Source of the DNA: Caviibacter abscessus
GTDB taxonomy: Bacteria; Fusobacteriota; Fusobacteriia; Fusobacteriales; Leptotrichiaceae
Direction: 5' to 3'
NCBI RefSeq assembly: GCF_001517835.1
Contig: NZ_LOQG01000001.1
Location: 62,001-126,000, forward strand
Length of the DNA stretch: 64,000 bases
The translations under genes and the position numbers were made by a program. Every line of letters starts with the position of its first letter. Positions within the stretch are counted from its first letter, which is position 1. Of this stretch, positions 18,644 to 27,007 are shown piece by piece. The notes beneath the pieces were generated by a model that saw only the letters and a program-made list of their open reading frames with translations, did no database searches and was not told where the DNA came from.

Positions 18644-18979
18644 GGGAGTGTTTTGGTTTCGACAGAGTAAGAAGCATAGTATAAGCAAGCAGGTGTGAAC
18701 CTATAAATCTTTTTAAAATAATTGGAAACAATAAATACGCTTTAGCTGCTTAATAACAGTAGCTCATTAATATAGAATGTGCTATTAATTCTTTATTAAT
18801 GTTACTTTTAATAGCTTGATATGAACAATGATTATAGTTCATATGACTTATATAATCTAGTATTTGGACATTTGTTAATTTAACATCTAAAATTACGAAA
18901 AAGACAAATTAACTAAGCTTGTAGAAAATGCTATGGACCCTTATTTTGGACACGAGTTCGATTCTCGTCACTTCCACCA
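18644..18979 (+). ncRNA. ssrA: tmRNA (transfer-messenger RNA)
   Basis: The 5' end GGGAGTG (18644-18650) pairs with CACTTCC (18969-18975; one G-U pair), followed by discriminator A and encoded CCA (18977-18979), forming the alanine-tRNA-like acceptor. GGTTTCGACAG near the 5' end and GAGTTCGATTCTC (the T arm) are the tRNA-like landmarks. The tag frame reads GGA AAC AAT AAA TAC GCT TTA GCT GCT with tandem TAA TAA at 18751-18756. This gives GNNKYALAA, with the LAA end recognised by ClpXP. The resume codon is inferred as GGA at 18724. Its 336-nt length fits the family. Confidence 0.97.
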
Positions 18980-19010
18980 ATAAAAAAATAACTATATATA
19001 ATTTATATGA

Positions 19011-19035
19011 AAGCTACAGTTATTGTAGCTTTTTT
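19011..19035 (+). terminator. Rho-independent terminator after tmRNA
   Basis: AAGCTACA (19011-19018) pairs with TGTAGCTT (19024-19031), loop GTTAT, with a run of Ts to 19035. It lies just ahead of the ClC ribosome site, so the ClC-NAMPT genes either depend on leak-through or have a promoter I cannot identify. Confidence 0.85.
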
Positions 19036-19049
19036 GAGAAAGGATAAAA

Positions 19050-20783
19050 ATGAACGGCATCTTTTCAACTATTAACAGTTTAAGCAATTTAAAATTAAGC
19101 ACAGCTAAATTTAGATTGGTTTGCTATTCAATATTAACAGGTATTCTAACCGGAATTATAGTTGTTTTGTATAGAATATCACTTGATAAAGTTATAAAAT
19201 TTAGGAATATATTTCAAGCTGAAAAATCAATGGCTGTAAAATTATTTCTAATTATTTTTTTATTTTTTATAACTTACATAATACAAAAACTGGTATTTAA
19301 AAATAAAAATACAAAATTTTTTATAGCTATATATATTTTTGAAATAATATATTCTATTTCATTTATTTTACTTACTTCAAATATAATTATACTTGCTTTA
19401 ATTATATTAAGTGGAATATTAATTCAATTAATGTTAAATTTTATGCCCCTTATAAGTGGTTCAGGTATACCTCAAGTTATGGGATTAATACAACAAAAAC
19501 TAAAATTTAATTGGTTTTATGAACTTATACTTAAATTTTTTGGTGGTGTACTTTCCATATTTTCAGGACTTTCTTTAGGTAGAGAAGGACCTTCAATACA
19601 TTTAGGAGCATTAGTTGCAGATGGTATAAATAAAGTAACTAAAAGAAATGAAATAGAAAGAAAATATTTAGTAACGTCAGGGGCAGCAGCCGGTCTTTCA
19701 GCAGCATTTAATGCTCCTCTTGCAGGAACTATTTTTGTTTTAGAAGAATTACACAAATTTTTTTCACCTCTAATGCTTATCTGTGCTATACTTGCAAGTA
19801 TTTCAGCTAATTTAGTAAGTATTTTAATATTAGGAGAAGAAACAGCATTTATAAATTTCAAACAATTGACGCCGGTCTCTCCAACTATAAAGGGAATATT
19901 ATTTGAGCTTGTATTAATCCTATTTTTAAGTATAGTTATGGTCATATTTGGTAAAATATTTAATATCTCTTTACTTAAATTTCAAGAGATTTATAAAAGA
20001 ATAGAAGTAAATAAATATATAAAAATGATAATAGCTTTATTTATTTCATATATTGTAATTATTTTGCTTCCTGATATCACAGGTGGTGGGAATTTATTAA
20101 TTGAAAAATTGTTAACAGTAAGTGTAACTACAAAAATTTTATTAATATTATTGTTATTTAAATTTTTATTTACTATGTTTTCATATTCAACAGGGGCACC
20201 AGGTGGAATTTTCTTACCAATGCTTGTAATTGGAGCTTTGATAGGTAGACTATTTGGTATAATGGTTGTAAATATATTTAATATGCCTCAAACATTTATA
20301 GTGCACTATATGCTTATTGCTATGGCTGCATATTTTACTGCAATAGTAAGAGCACCAATAACTGGAATAATATTAATATTAGAAATGACAGGTAATTTTT
20401 CAAATTTATTTTCACTAACTATTGTTTCAGCACTTACGTTCATTATTTCAGAACTTATGAAATTTGAATCTGTATATGAGGAATTATTTAGTAACATGTT
20501 TAGAACTAATAAAAATATTGAAGAAGATATGAATGAAAAAATGACTGCAATAAAAATACCGGTAATTACAAATTCAAAAATTGTAAACAAAAAAATTATG
20601 GATATAAAGTGGCCTACAAATTTACTTGTAATAGGAATAGAAAGAAATAATAGCGAATTTATTCCAAAAGGAGATACGCTAATACTTGATGGTGATAAAT
20701 TAATTGTATTTACCGATATTGCAACAGCTGTGTTAGAGCTTGAAGAAATATTGGACATGTCAATAAGGGAGAATATGAAATGA
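19050..20783 (+). CDS. ClC-family H+/Cl- exchange transporter with a C-terminal TrkA-C domain
   Basis: A 577-residue membrane protein with the three ClC filter segments: GSGIPQV (S138, chloride-type serine), GREGPSIHLGA with the gating glutamate E179, and GAPGGIFLPMLVIGA. The internal proton glutamate is kept (E233 in FVLEELHKFF), so an exchanger rather than a channel is expected. The central anion-site tyrosine of E. coli ClC-ec1 (Y445) appears to be Phe here (F450, EMTGNFSNL). Residues ~500-575 form a soluble RCK_C/TrkA-C domain (IPVITNSKIVNKKIMDI), found in a subset of bacterial ClCs and thought to bind a ligand. It overlaps the NAMPT start by 4 bp (ATGA). Confidence 0.92.
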   Translation: MNGIFSTINSLSNLKLSTAKFRLVCYSILTGILTGIIVVLYRISLDKVIKFRNIFQAEKSMAVKLFLIIFLFFITYIIQKLVFKNKNTKFFIAIYIFEIIYSISFILLTSNIIILALIILSGILIQLMLNFMPLISGSGIPQVMGLIQQKLKFNWFYELILKFFGGVLSIFSGLSLGREGPSIHLGALVADGINKVTKRNEIERKYLVTSGAAAGLSAAFNAPLAGTIFVLEELHKFFSPLMLICAILASISANLVSILILGEETAFINFKQLTPVSPTIKGILFELVLILFLSIVMVIFGKIFNISLLKFQEIYKRIEVNKYIKMIIALFISYIVIILLPDITGGGNLLIEKLLTVSVTTKILLILLLFKFLFTMFSYSTGAPGGIFLPMLVIGALIGRLFGIMVVNIFNMPQTFIVHYMLIAMAAYFTAIVRAPITGIILILEMTGNFSNLFSLTIVSALTFIISELMKFESVYEELFSNMFRTNKNIEEDMNEKMTAIKIPVITNSKIVNKKIMDIKWPTNLLVIGIERNNSEFIPKGDTLILDGDKLIVFTDIATAVLELEEILDMSIRENMK

Positions 20784-22207
20784 GTAAGAATATAATATTA
20801 AATTGTGATTCATACAAAGTAACGCATCCTAAACAATATCCGGATGGAATGACATATATGCACAGTTATATTGAAAGTCGTGGAGGACTTTACGGTTATA
20901 CTAAATTTTTTGGATTACAATATTATTTAAAAGAATATTTAAGCAGAAAAGTTACAAAAGAAATGATTGATGAAGCAGAAGAAATATTTTCACTACATCA
21001 AGTACCATTTGATAGAAGTGGTTGGGACTATATTGTAAATGAATTAAATGGAAATATACCTCTTAGAATAAGAGCAGTACCAGAAGGAGCAATAATACCT
21101 AATCATAATGTCCTAGTAACTGTTGAGGCAACTGATAAAAATGTTCCTTGGATAGTATCTTGGCTTGAACCATTAATACTTAAAATATGGTATCCTACAA
21201 CAGTTGCGACTTATTCATATAAAACAAAGCAAATAATTAGGTATTTTCTAGATAAAACATCAGATAATGTTGAAGCAGAACTTCCTTTTAAATTTCATGA
21301 TTTTGGATATAGAGGAGCTTCAAGTGAAGAAACAGCAGCCCTTGGAGGGCTAGCACATTTAACAAATTTTAAAGGAACAGATAATATAAATGCTTTAGAA
21401 TTTGGAAGAAATTATTATAATGAAAAAATAGCAGGATTTAGTATACCGGCAGCAGAACATAGCACAATAACATCATGGGGACGTGATCATGAAAAAGATG
21501 CGTTTGAAAATATTTTGGATAAATTTCCAACAGGACTTGTATCAATAGTAAGTGATTCATATAATTTTTTTAACGCTGTTGAAAATATAATATGTAAAGA
21601 ATTAAAAGATAAAATAAAAAATAGAGATGGAATGTTGGTAGTAAGACCTGACAGTGGAGATGCAATTACAAATATATTATTTGCACTTGAAAAACTTGAA
21701 AAGGCATTTGGAGTTACTGTTAATAGTAAAGGTTACAAGGTTTTAAACAAAGTTAGAATTATACAAGGAGACAGTGTTTATGAAGATACAACTTGGGATA
21801 TATTAAAATGTCTTATGAATAACGGTTATTCTGCTGAAAATATTGCTCTTGGTTGTGGAGGTTCACTATTACAAGGAAATGAACATTCAAGTATAAATAG
21901 AGATACACATAAATTTGCAATGAAATGTAGTTGTGTAAAAATTGGAAATACTTTGATTGATGTATTTAAAAATCCAATTACTGATAGAGGTAAGATAAGT
22001 AAAAAGGGAAGATTAGATTTAATAAAAGATAATCGTGGTGAATATAAAACAATGAATATTTCTTATTTAGATATGAAAACTTATCACCCTAATACTTTAC
22101 TTAAAACAGTATTTGAAAATGGTAAAATACTTGTTGATTATACATTACAGGAAGTTATTGATAATGAAACTAAATTTTTTATACCTGAATTAAAAAGAGA
22201 ATTTTAA
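20780..22207 (+). CDS. nadV: Nicotinamide phosphoribosyltransferase (NadV/NAMPT type)
   Basis: Makes NMN from nicotinamide and PRPP, giving NAD in one further step without deamidation. The 475-residue product is near the length of human NAMPT and keeps its key motifs: N-terminal NCDSYKVTHPKQYP, FHDFGYRGASSEETAALGG, the catalytic histidine region PAAEHSTITSWG (~H227), VSDSYNFF, and VVRPDSGDA (~D291). Nicotinate phosphoribosyltransferases are shorter and lack the AAEHSTITSWG form. The start codon overlaps the ClC stop. Bacterial nadV genes are patchily distributed and often linked to host-derived nicotinamide use, which fits a host-associated organism (inference). Confidence 0.92.
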   Translation: MSKNIILNCDSYKVTHPKQYPDGMTYMHSYIESRGGLYGYTKFFGLQYYLKEYLSRKVTKEMIDEAEEIFSLHQVPFDRSGWDYIVNELNGNIPLRIRAVPEGAIIPNHNVLVTVEATDKNVPWIVSWLEPLILKIWYPTTVATYSYKTKQIIRYFLDKTSDNVEAELPFKFHDFGYRGASSEETAALGGLAHLTNFKGTDNINALEFGRNYYNEKIAGFSIPAAEHSTITSWGRDHEKDAFENILDKFPTGLVSIVSDSYNFFNAVENIICKELKDKIKNRDGMLVVRPDSGDAITNILFALEKLEKAFGVTVNSKGYKVLNKVRIIQGDSVYEDTTWDILKCLMNNGYSAENIALGCGGSLLQGNEHSSINRDTHKFAMKCSCVKIGNTLIDVFKNPITDRGKISKKGRLDLIKDNRGEYKTMNISYLDMKTYHPNTLLKTVFENGKILVDYTLQEVIDNETKFFIPELKREF

Positions 22208-22226
22208 ATAAGTTAGGAGTTTTAAT

Positions 22227-23150
22227 ATGCTGTATCCATTGAAATTTAAAAAACATCTTGTAAAAAAAGTATGGGGTGGTAGAGAATTTAAGACTATATT
22301 AAATTTTGATATAGATGATGACAGTTTATATGGTGAATCTTGGGAAGTTTCAGCACATCCAAATGGTATGGGATTTGTAATAAATGGAAATTTAAAAGGA
22401 AAAAGTTTAGAAGAAATATTTAATGAATATAAAGAAGAATTAATTGGAAATTTAAATTTTGATAAATTTCCTTTACTTATAAAATACTTAGATGTAAATG
22501 ATAGATTATCAATACAGGTTCACCCTAATAATGAAATTGCATTAAAAAAATATAATGAATTTGGTAAAAGTGAATGCTGGTATATTATTTATGCAAGCGA
22601 AGATGCGAGATTAGTATTAGGTATGAAAGAAGGAATTACAAAAGAACAATTTATTGAAAATGCAAAAAATAATAAATTTGATAAAATGTTTGAAGAGTAT
22701 AATATTAGAACTGGTCAGTTTATTAATGTAGCACCTGGATTAGTTCATGCTTCAGTGAAAGGAAAAGTAATTTTAGCAGAAATACAGCAAAACTCAGACA
22801 TAACATATAGAATATATGATTTTAATAGATTTGAAAATGGTAAGTTAAGACCACTTCATATAAATGATGCAGCTGATGCTATTGATTTTAATTTAAAACC
22901 TGAAATTATTGATACGAATAATATGAATGGTAGAATAATTAAAACAGATTACTATACTTTAGATAAGCTGATAATTAAAGACGAAAAAAATGATATATCA
23001 ACAAAATCTTTCATAGTATATTCAATTTTAGAAGGAAATGGATATATTGGAAATGAAAAAGTTAAATATGGGGAAACAATACTTATCCCTATAAATTATA
23101 AAGTAAAATTAAAGGGAAATATGGTTCTTTTAAGAACGACATTAGAATAG
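22227..23150 (+). CDS. manA: Mannose-6-phosphate isomerase, class I (short Bacillus type)
   Basis: Interconverts mannose-6-P and fructose-6-P using zinc. The 307-residue product opens with LKFKKHLVKKVWGGREF, then RLSIQVHPNNEIALKKYNEF (zinc ligands Gln and His). KSECWYIIYASEDARLVLG supplies the Glu ligand and APGLVHASVKGKVILAEIQQ the last His. NSDITYRIYDFNR is the conserved catalytic segment. The size matches short class I enzymes (~315) rather than the ~390-residue E. coli form. It is co-directional with trpS, which begins 13 bp later. It probably supports mannose catabolism or supply of mannose sugars. Confidence 0.93.
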   Translation: MLYPLKFKKHLVKKVWGGREFKTILNFDIDDDSLYGESWEVSAHPNGMGFVINGNLKGKSLEEIFNEYKEELIGNLNFDKFPLLIKYLDVNDRLSIQVHPNNEIALKKYNEFGKSECWYIIYASEDARLVLGMKEGITKEQFIENAKNNKFDKMFEEYNIRTGQFINVAPGLVHASVKGKVILAEIQQNSDITYRIYDFNRFENGKLRPLHINDAADAIDFNLKPEIIDTNNMNGRIIKTDYYTLDKLIIKDEKNDISTKSFIVYSILEGNGYIGNEKVKYGETILIPINYKVKLKGNMVLLRTTLE

Positions 23151-23162
23151 GAGAATAGTATA

Positions 23163-24131
23163 ATGAAAAGAAGTTTATCAGGAATACAACCAAGTGGAAT
23201 GTTACATATAGGTAATTATTTTGGAGCATTAAAACAATTTGTGGATTTACAGGATAAATATGAAGGACTGTATTTCTTAGCTGATTATCATGCACTTACT
23301 TCAAACCCAAGTAGTGAAAGTTTAAGAGAAAAGACTTTAAATGCGATAATTGATTATTTAGCACTTGGACTTGATCCAAAAAAATCAACAATATTTTTAC
23401 AATCAGATGTGCCGGTTCATACAGAATTAATGTGGATATTATCAAATTGTACACCTATATCACTACTTGAAAGAGGGCATGCCTATAAAGATAAAATTGC
23501 AAAAGGATTAAAACCTAATACAGGATTATTTACTTATCCTATTTTAATGGCGGCAGATATCTTATTATATGATACTGATGTAGTTCCAGTAGGAAAAGAT
23601 CAAAAGCAACATGTTGAATTTGCTAGAGATATTGCAATTAAATTTAATGAGTTATATGAAAAAGAAATATTTAAATTACCAAATGATTTAATACTAGATA
23701 ATGTTTCAATAGTTCCTGGTACTGATGGTGAAAAAATGAGTAAATCTTATGGAAATATGATAAATATGTTTTTACCTGAAAAAGAGCTTAAAAAACAAGT
23801 GATGAGTATAGTAACAGATAGTGCAGCACTTGAAGAACCTAAAAATCCTGAGAATAATATTACTAAAATATATAAATTATTTGCATCAGAATCTGATGTA
23901 GCTATAATGAAAGAAAAATTTTTAAATGGTGGTTATGGATATGGACATGCAAAAAAAGAATTATTTGATAGTATAATGGATTATTTTTCAGCTGCTAGAG
24001 AAAAAAGAAATAAATTATTAAATAATTTAGATTATATTAATGATATATTAAAAGATGGGGCTATAAAAGCTAATAGTATTGCACAAGAAAAAATGAAAAT
24101 TGTTAGAGAAGTTGTGGGATTATATAAATGA
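23163..24131 (+). CDS. trpS: Tryptophanyl-tRNA synthetase
   Basis: A class I aminoacyl-tRNA synthetase. The 322-residue product has the ATP motifs PSGMLHIGNYFGAL (HIGH equivalent) and GEKMSKSYGN (KMSKS), the ERGHAYKDK segment and the AADILLYDTDVVPVGKDQKQ region that holds tryptophan. It is in the middle of a gene run with only 12 bp upstream, so there is no room for a T-box leader. The stop overlaps holA by 4 bp. Confidence 0.96.
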   Translation: MKRSLSGIQPSGMLHIGNYFGALKQFVDLQDKYEGLYFLADYHALTSNPSSESLREKTLNAIIDYLALGLDPKKSTIFLQSDVPVHTELMWILSNCTPISLLERGHAYKDKIAKGLKPNTGLFTYPILMAADILLYDTDVVPVGKDQKQHVEFARDIAIKFNELYEKEIFKLPNDLILDNVSIVPGTDGEKMSKSYGNMINMFLPEKELKKQVMSIVTDSAALEEPKNPENNITKIYKLFASESDVAIMKEKFLNGGYGYGHAKKELFDSIMDYFSAAREKRNKLLNNLDYINDILKDGAIKANSIAQEKMKIVREVVGLYK

Positions 24132-25030
24132 TTTATTATATAACAGGACTTAGAAGTAGAAGTTATAAAATTGAAGAATTAATGAAAGAATTTAATAATA
24201 TTAGTATATATGATGCAAGTTTAGACGAATACGATTTATTTTTAAATGCATCTACATCAAGTTCAATTTTTCAGGAAAGAGAATTAATAGTTTTAAAACG
24301 TGCAAATAAACTGAAAAATTTTAAGCAATTATTAAATTTATTAAATACTATAAAAGATGATAATAAACATATAGTAATTGATTATTATTGTGAATATAAA
24401 AATAAAAACCCCTATATTAAAGATTTTCAAAATTTAAAAGCTGAAATTATAAATATAGAAAATGATGAAGATATAGTTATAAACTACATTATGACTAATT
24501 TGTCTATAAAAAAGACAGATGCTAAAAAGATAATTGAAATAATAGGTACAAACTATTATATGGTAAAAAACGAAGTATTAAAATATAAAGTATATCTGGG
24601 AAATGAAAAATATGATTTAGATAAAATAAAACATATAATGACTAAAGATATGGAAATAAAGATTTTTGATATTGCAAATAAAATACTCTCAAAAAAAATA
24701 AATTTTAATGATATACATAATAATATGTATATGGGTATTCTTTATTCACTTCAAAATGAATTTCAAATTTTAAATACACTACATCATCTTGATTTACCAT
24801 CAACACATGACGAATTTAAAAAGGAATATCACAAATATGAAAGTATTTTTAAAGTAAATTATTACTCAATTTTTTTGAAAATTAAAAATTACAAAAATCT
24901 TTATTCAAAAGAAAAAACACTAAATATACTTAAATTATGTTTGAAATATGAAAATGACATAAAAATTGGAAATTTAGGAGAAGGAGAAGCATTATATTTA
25001 ATAATAAGTGAGGTAATGAAAAATGAATAA
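24128..25030 (+). CDS. holA: DNA polymerase III delta subunit (HolA-like)
   Basis: The clamp-loader subunit that opens the beta ring. The 300-residue product has the divergent delta pattern: an N-terminal Rossmann-like start (MIYYITGLRSRSYKIEELMK), SSIFQERELIVLKRANKLKN (the beta-clamp contact zone), the helical lid with KIIEIIGTNYYMVKNEVLKY, TKDMEIKIFDIANKIL, and the C-terminal collar helices. Similarity is weak, as is normal for HolA, but order and length (~330 typical) agree. ATGA overlap with trpS and an 8-bp overlap with the next cupin gene indicate translational coupling. Confidence 0.8.
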   Translation: MIYYITGLRSRSYKIEELMKEFNNISIYDASLDEYDLFLNASTSSSIFQERELIVLKRANKLKNFKQLLNLLNTIKDDNKHIVIDYYCEYKNKNPYIKDFQNLKAEIINIENDEDIVINYIMTNLSIKKTDAKKIIEIIGTNYYMVKNEVLKYKVYLGNEKYDLDKIKHIMTKDMEIKIFDIANKILSKKINFNDIHNNMYMGILYSLQNEFQILNTLHHLDLPSTHDEFKKEYHKYESIFKVNYYSIFLKIKNYKNLYSKEKTLNILKLCLKYENDIKIGNLGEGEALYLIISEVMKNE

Positions 25031-25289
25031 TGAAGTAATTGAAGAACTATTTAACAGTAATGATATGAGGGTTGAAAGAATATTTTCAAATGGCTCTGAT
25101 ACAGATTGGTTTGTTCAGAATGCAAATGAATTTGTATATATTTTAGAAGGAAATGCTATACTTGAGTATGAGGATACAGAAAAATTTTTAATAAAAGGTG
25201 ATTTTGAATATATACCAAAACAAGTTAGACATCGTGTAAAAGCAACATCACAAAATTGTACTTGGTTATGTGTTTTTAAGAAAGATTAA
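25023..25289 (+). CDS. Small cupin-domain protein
   Basis: An 88-residue single-domain cupin: NEFVYILEGNAILEYED is cupin motif 1 (Glu kept; the histidine pair is replaced by NEF), and KGDFEYIPKQVRHRVKATS is motif 2 with the final His. The incomplete ligand set leaves metal binding uncertain. Small cupins like this are often annotated as cupin_2 proteins of unknown substrate. It is translationally coupled to holA and followed one base later by the TruA-like gene. Confidence 0.75.
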   Translation: MNNEVIEELFNSNDMRVERIFSNGSDTDWFVQNANEFVYILEGNAILEYEDTEKFLIKGDFEYIPKQVRHRVKATSQNCTWLCVFKKD

Positions 25290-25290
25290 T

Positions 25291-26109
25291 ATGATTAATG
25301 AAAGAAAATTAGAAAAAACAAAATTACTTGGATACTTAATATACATAAAATATAATGGAAATGACTATGAAAGTTTTGACGAAAATCCAGGACTTAAAAG
25401 TTTAAAATTAGAATATAAGAATAGATTTTTAAAACATAATATAAATATATTTAAAGGTATACAGCAAGCAGGAAGAACAGATAAAGGTGTAAGTGCAAAT
25501 GAAAATGTACTATATATTATGACATCAAAGCAAAATATAGATGTTATGTTACAATATGATGATGTAATTAAAATTGAAAAGTGTCTACCTTTTATTGAAC
25601 TACCTGAGTATATAAAAGGACGTGAATATATTTTTACATATGACGAGGATAAGATAACTAGAAATGAAAATGAAATCCAAAAATTGTGTGAAAATTTGAG
25701 TGGAAATATGGATTATTCAAAATTTACCACAAAAAAAGGAAAACTTCTAAAAAATACAATTAGAAATTTACGTATAACATATAAAAATAAGTCTCTATAC
25801 TTTAACGGTGATAGTTTTTTACCCCATCAAGTCAGAATTATGTCATCATATATATTAACTGGGAAACTAAAAGAATTAAATGGGAAATATTTAACATTAA
25901 ATAAAATATTTTTTAAAAAAGTTACAAAAGATATCGTGCTTACTGAGTTAGAGATAGACAAGCAAATAGGGGAGTATGCTCTAGAAACTAAAAATTACAT
26001 TTTTGTATATACCAAAGATCTATCTAGATCAATAGGAAAAAATGGTAAAAATTTGAGGAAAATTCAGCCAAAAAAAAGAATAATTTATAAAAATATCGAT
26101 GAATATTGA
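25291..26109 (+). CDS. TruA-like tRNA pseudouridine synthase with a KH-like C-terminal tail
   Basis: A 272-residue protein of the TruA fold. The catalytic aspartate is D64 in QQAGRTDKGVSANENV, and FLPHQVRIMSSYILTGKL corresponds to the TruA motif SFLxxxVRxxxG. The region between is divergent compared with ordinary TruA (~250 residues). The last ~30 residues (~243-272) read SRSIGKNGKNLRKIQPKKR, a helix-GxNG-helix pattern like the nucleic-acid loop of KH domains. It may modify a tRNA or other RNA with extra binding through this tail. I chose ATG 25291, after the cupin stop; a GTG at 25270 would add seven residues. Which uridine it targets is not known. Confidence 0.72.
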   Translation: MINERKLEKTKLLGYLIYIKYNGNDYESFDENPGLKSLKLEYKNRFLKHNINIFKGIQQAGRTDKGVSANENVLYIMTSKQNIDVMLQYDDVIKIEKCLPFIELPEYIKGREYIFTYDEDKITRNENEIQKLCENLSGNMDYSKFTTKKGKLLKNTIRNLRITYKNKSLYFNGDSFLPHQVRIMSSYILTGKLKELNGKYLTLNKIFFKKVTKDIVLTELEIDKQIGEYALETKNYIFVYTKDLSRSIGKNGKNLRKIQPKKRIIYKNIDEY

Positions 26110-26118
26110 AAAAGTTAA

Positions 26119-26146
26119 TTGACATTTATAAAAACGTCAGTATAAT
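26119..26146 (+). promoter_or_regulatory. Strong sigma-70 promoter for HU
   Basis: Perfect TTGACA (26119-26124), a 16-bp spacer, and perfect TATAAT (26141-26146). This is the best -35/-10 pair in the window, fitting a highly expressed nucleoid protein. GGAGG at 26164-26168 serves the start. Confidence 0.85.
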
Positions 26147-26176
26147 TTATTAAAAATACAAATGGAGGTTTTGATT

Positions 26177-26458
26177 ATGTCAAAAAAGGAATTTGTTGAA
26201 TTATATGCAAAGAAGACAAATAACACTAAGAAAAAAGCTGAAGAATTAGTAAACTTATTCCTAGAATCAGTTGAAGATTCATTATGTGCAGGAAAAGAAG
26301 TTAAATTCATTGGTTGGGGGACTTTTACTCTTAATAAAAGAAAAAGAAGAGAAGGAATTAACTCATTAACTAAGAAGAAAATGGTTATACCTGCAAAAAC
26401 AATAGTTAAGTTCAAAGTTGGAAAGAGCTTATCTGAAAAAGTAAATAAGAAAAAATAA
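26177..26458 (+). CDS. hup: HU-family DNA-binding protein
   Basis: A nucleoid-associated histone-like protein. The 93-residue product (MSKKEFVELYAKKTNNTKKK) has the HU dimerisation helices, the signature VKFIGWGTFTLNKRKRREG (normally GFGxF; here GWGTF) and the basic beta arms ending PAKTIVKFKVGKSL. The ATG at 26177 is correctly spaced from GGAGG. The earlier in-frame ATG at 26162 precedes that ribosome site. It has its own strong promoter and terminator, so it is a single-gene unit. Confidence 0.94.
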   Translation: MSKKEFVELYAKKTNNTKKKAEELVNLFLESVEDSLCAGKEVKFIGWGTFTLNKRKRREGINSLTKKKMVIPAKTIVKFKVGKSLSEKVNKKK

Positions 26459-26462
26459 ATTT

Positions 26463-26508
26463 AAAAAGGTCATTTGAGAAGTTTAACTTAACAAATAACC
26501 TTTTTTTT
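26463..26508. terminator. Bidirectional terminator between HU and nlpC/P60
   Basis: AAAAAGGT (26463-26470) pairs with ACCTTTTT (26498-26505), extended by ATTTG/CAAAT across one C-A mismatch. Ts follow on the + strand and As mirror them for the minus strand. The nlpC stop lies at 26507-26509, so one hairpin ends both convergent transcripts. Confidence 0.8.
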
Positions 26509-27007
26509 ATTTAACTGGCCTTACAGCCCCTCTTAATGTTCTTTGATAATATCCTTTAATTTCTGAGATAACCACTTTTTTATTTCTTGATGACGCATGA
26601 ACAAACTTATTATCACCAATATAAATACCTACGTGTGATATTCTATTTTTTCTTGTAGTTTTAAAATACAGTATATCACCTAACTGTAAATCATCTTTAT
26701 CAACTTTCGTACCATATTTTGCAATATTAGATGATACTCTTGGTAAATCAATACCTACAGTTTTTTCGTAAACATAATTAACATATCCTGAACAATCAAA
26801 TGATTTAGGTCCATTGCTTCCCCATAAATATGGAGTATTTAAATAATTTAATGCAAACTCACTAATTTGTTTTCTAATTTCATCTTTGATATTTTCTTCT
26901 TCATTAGTTGTCGGCTTTAATCTAAAGTCATCAATATGGATACTAGCCATTTGAATTTGTGATATTGATAAAAAAGTGGCACATAGTGTAAACAATAATT
27001 TTCTCAT
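26507..27007 (-). CDS. Secreted NlpC/P60-family cysteine peptidase
   Basis: A peptidoglycan endopeptidase, probably cutting gamma-D-Glu/diamino-acid links in stem peptides. The 166-residue product has a signal peptide (MRKLLFTLCATFLSISQIQM) and a single NlpC/P60 domain. The nucleophile is C72 (SFDCSGYVNYVYEK), with H125 (ISHVGIYIGDNKF) and the polar third residue H137 (KFVHASS). No SH3 or LysM targeting domain is present. AGGTGAT precedes the start on the minus strand. It runs opposite to its neighbours and shares the HU terminator. No clear promoter is visible in the AT-rich DNA upstream. Confidence 0.92.
   Translation of the reverse strand: MRKLLFTLCATFLSISQIQMASIHIDDFRLKPTTNEEENIKDEIRKQISEFALNYLNTPYLWGSNGPKSFDCSGYVNYVYEKTVGIDLPRVSSNIAKYGTKVDKDDLQLGDILYFKTTRKNRISHVGIYIGDNKFVHASSRNKKVVISEIKGYYQRTLRGAVRPVK

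Noticed and set aside
23151-23162. T-box or other leader control of trpS (and cysS at 39271-39283)
   Set aside because: Gaps of about 12 bp within gene runs leave no room for a T-box or leader peptide.
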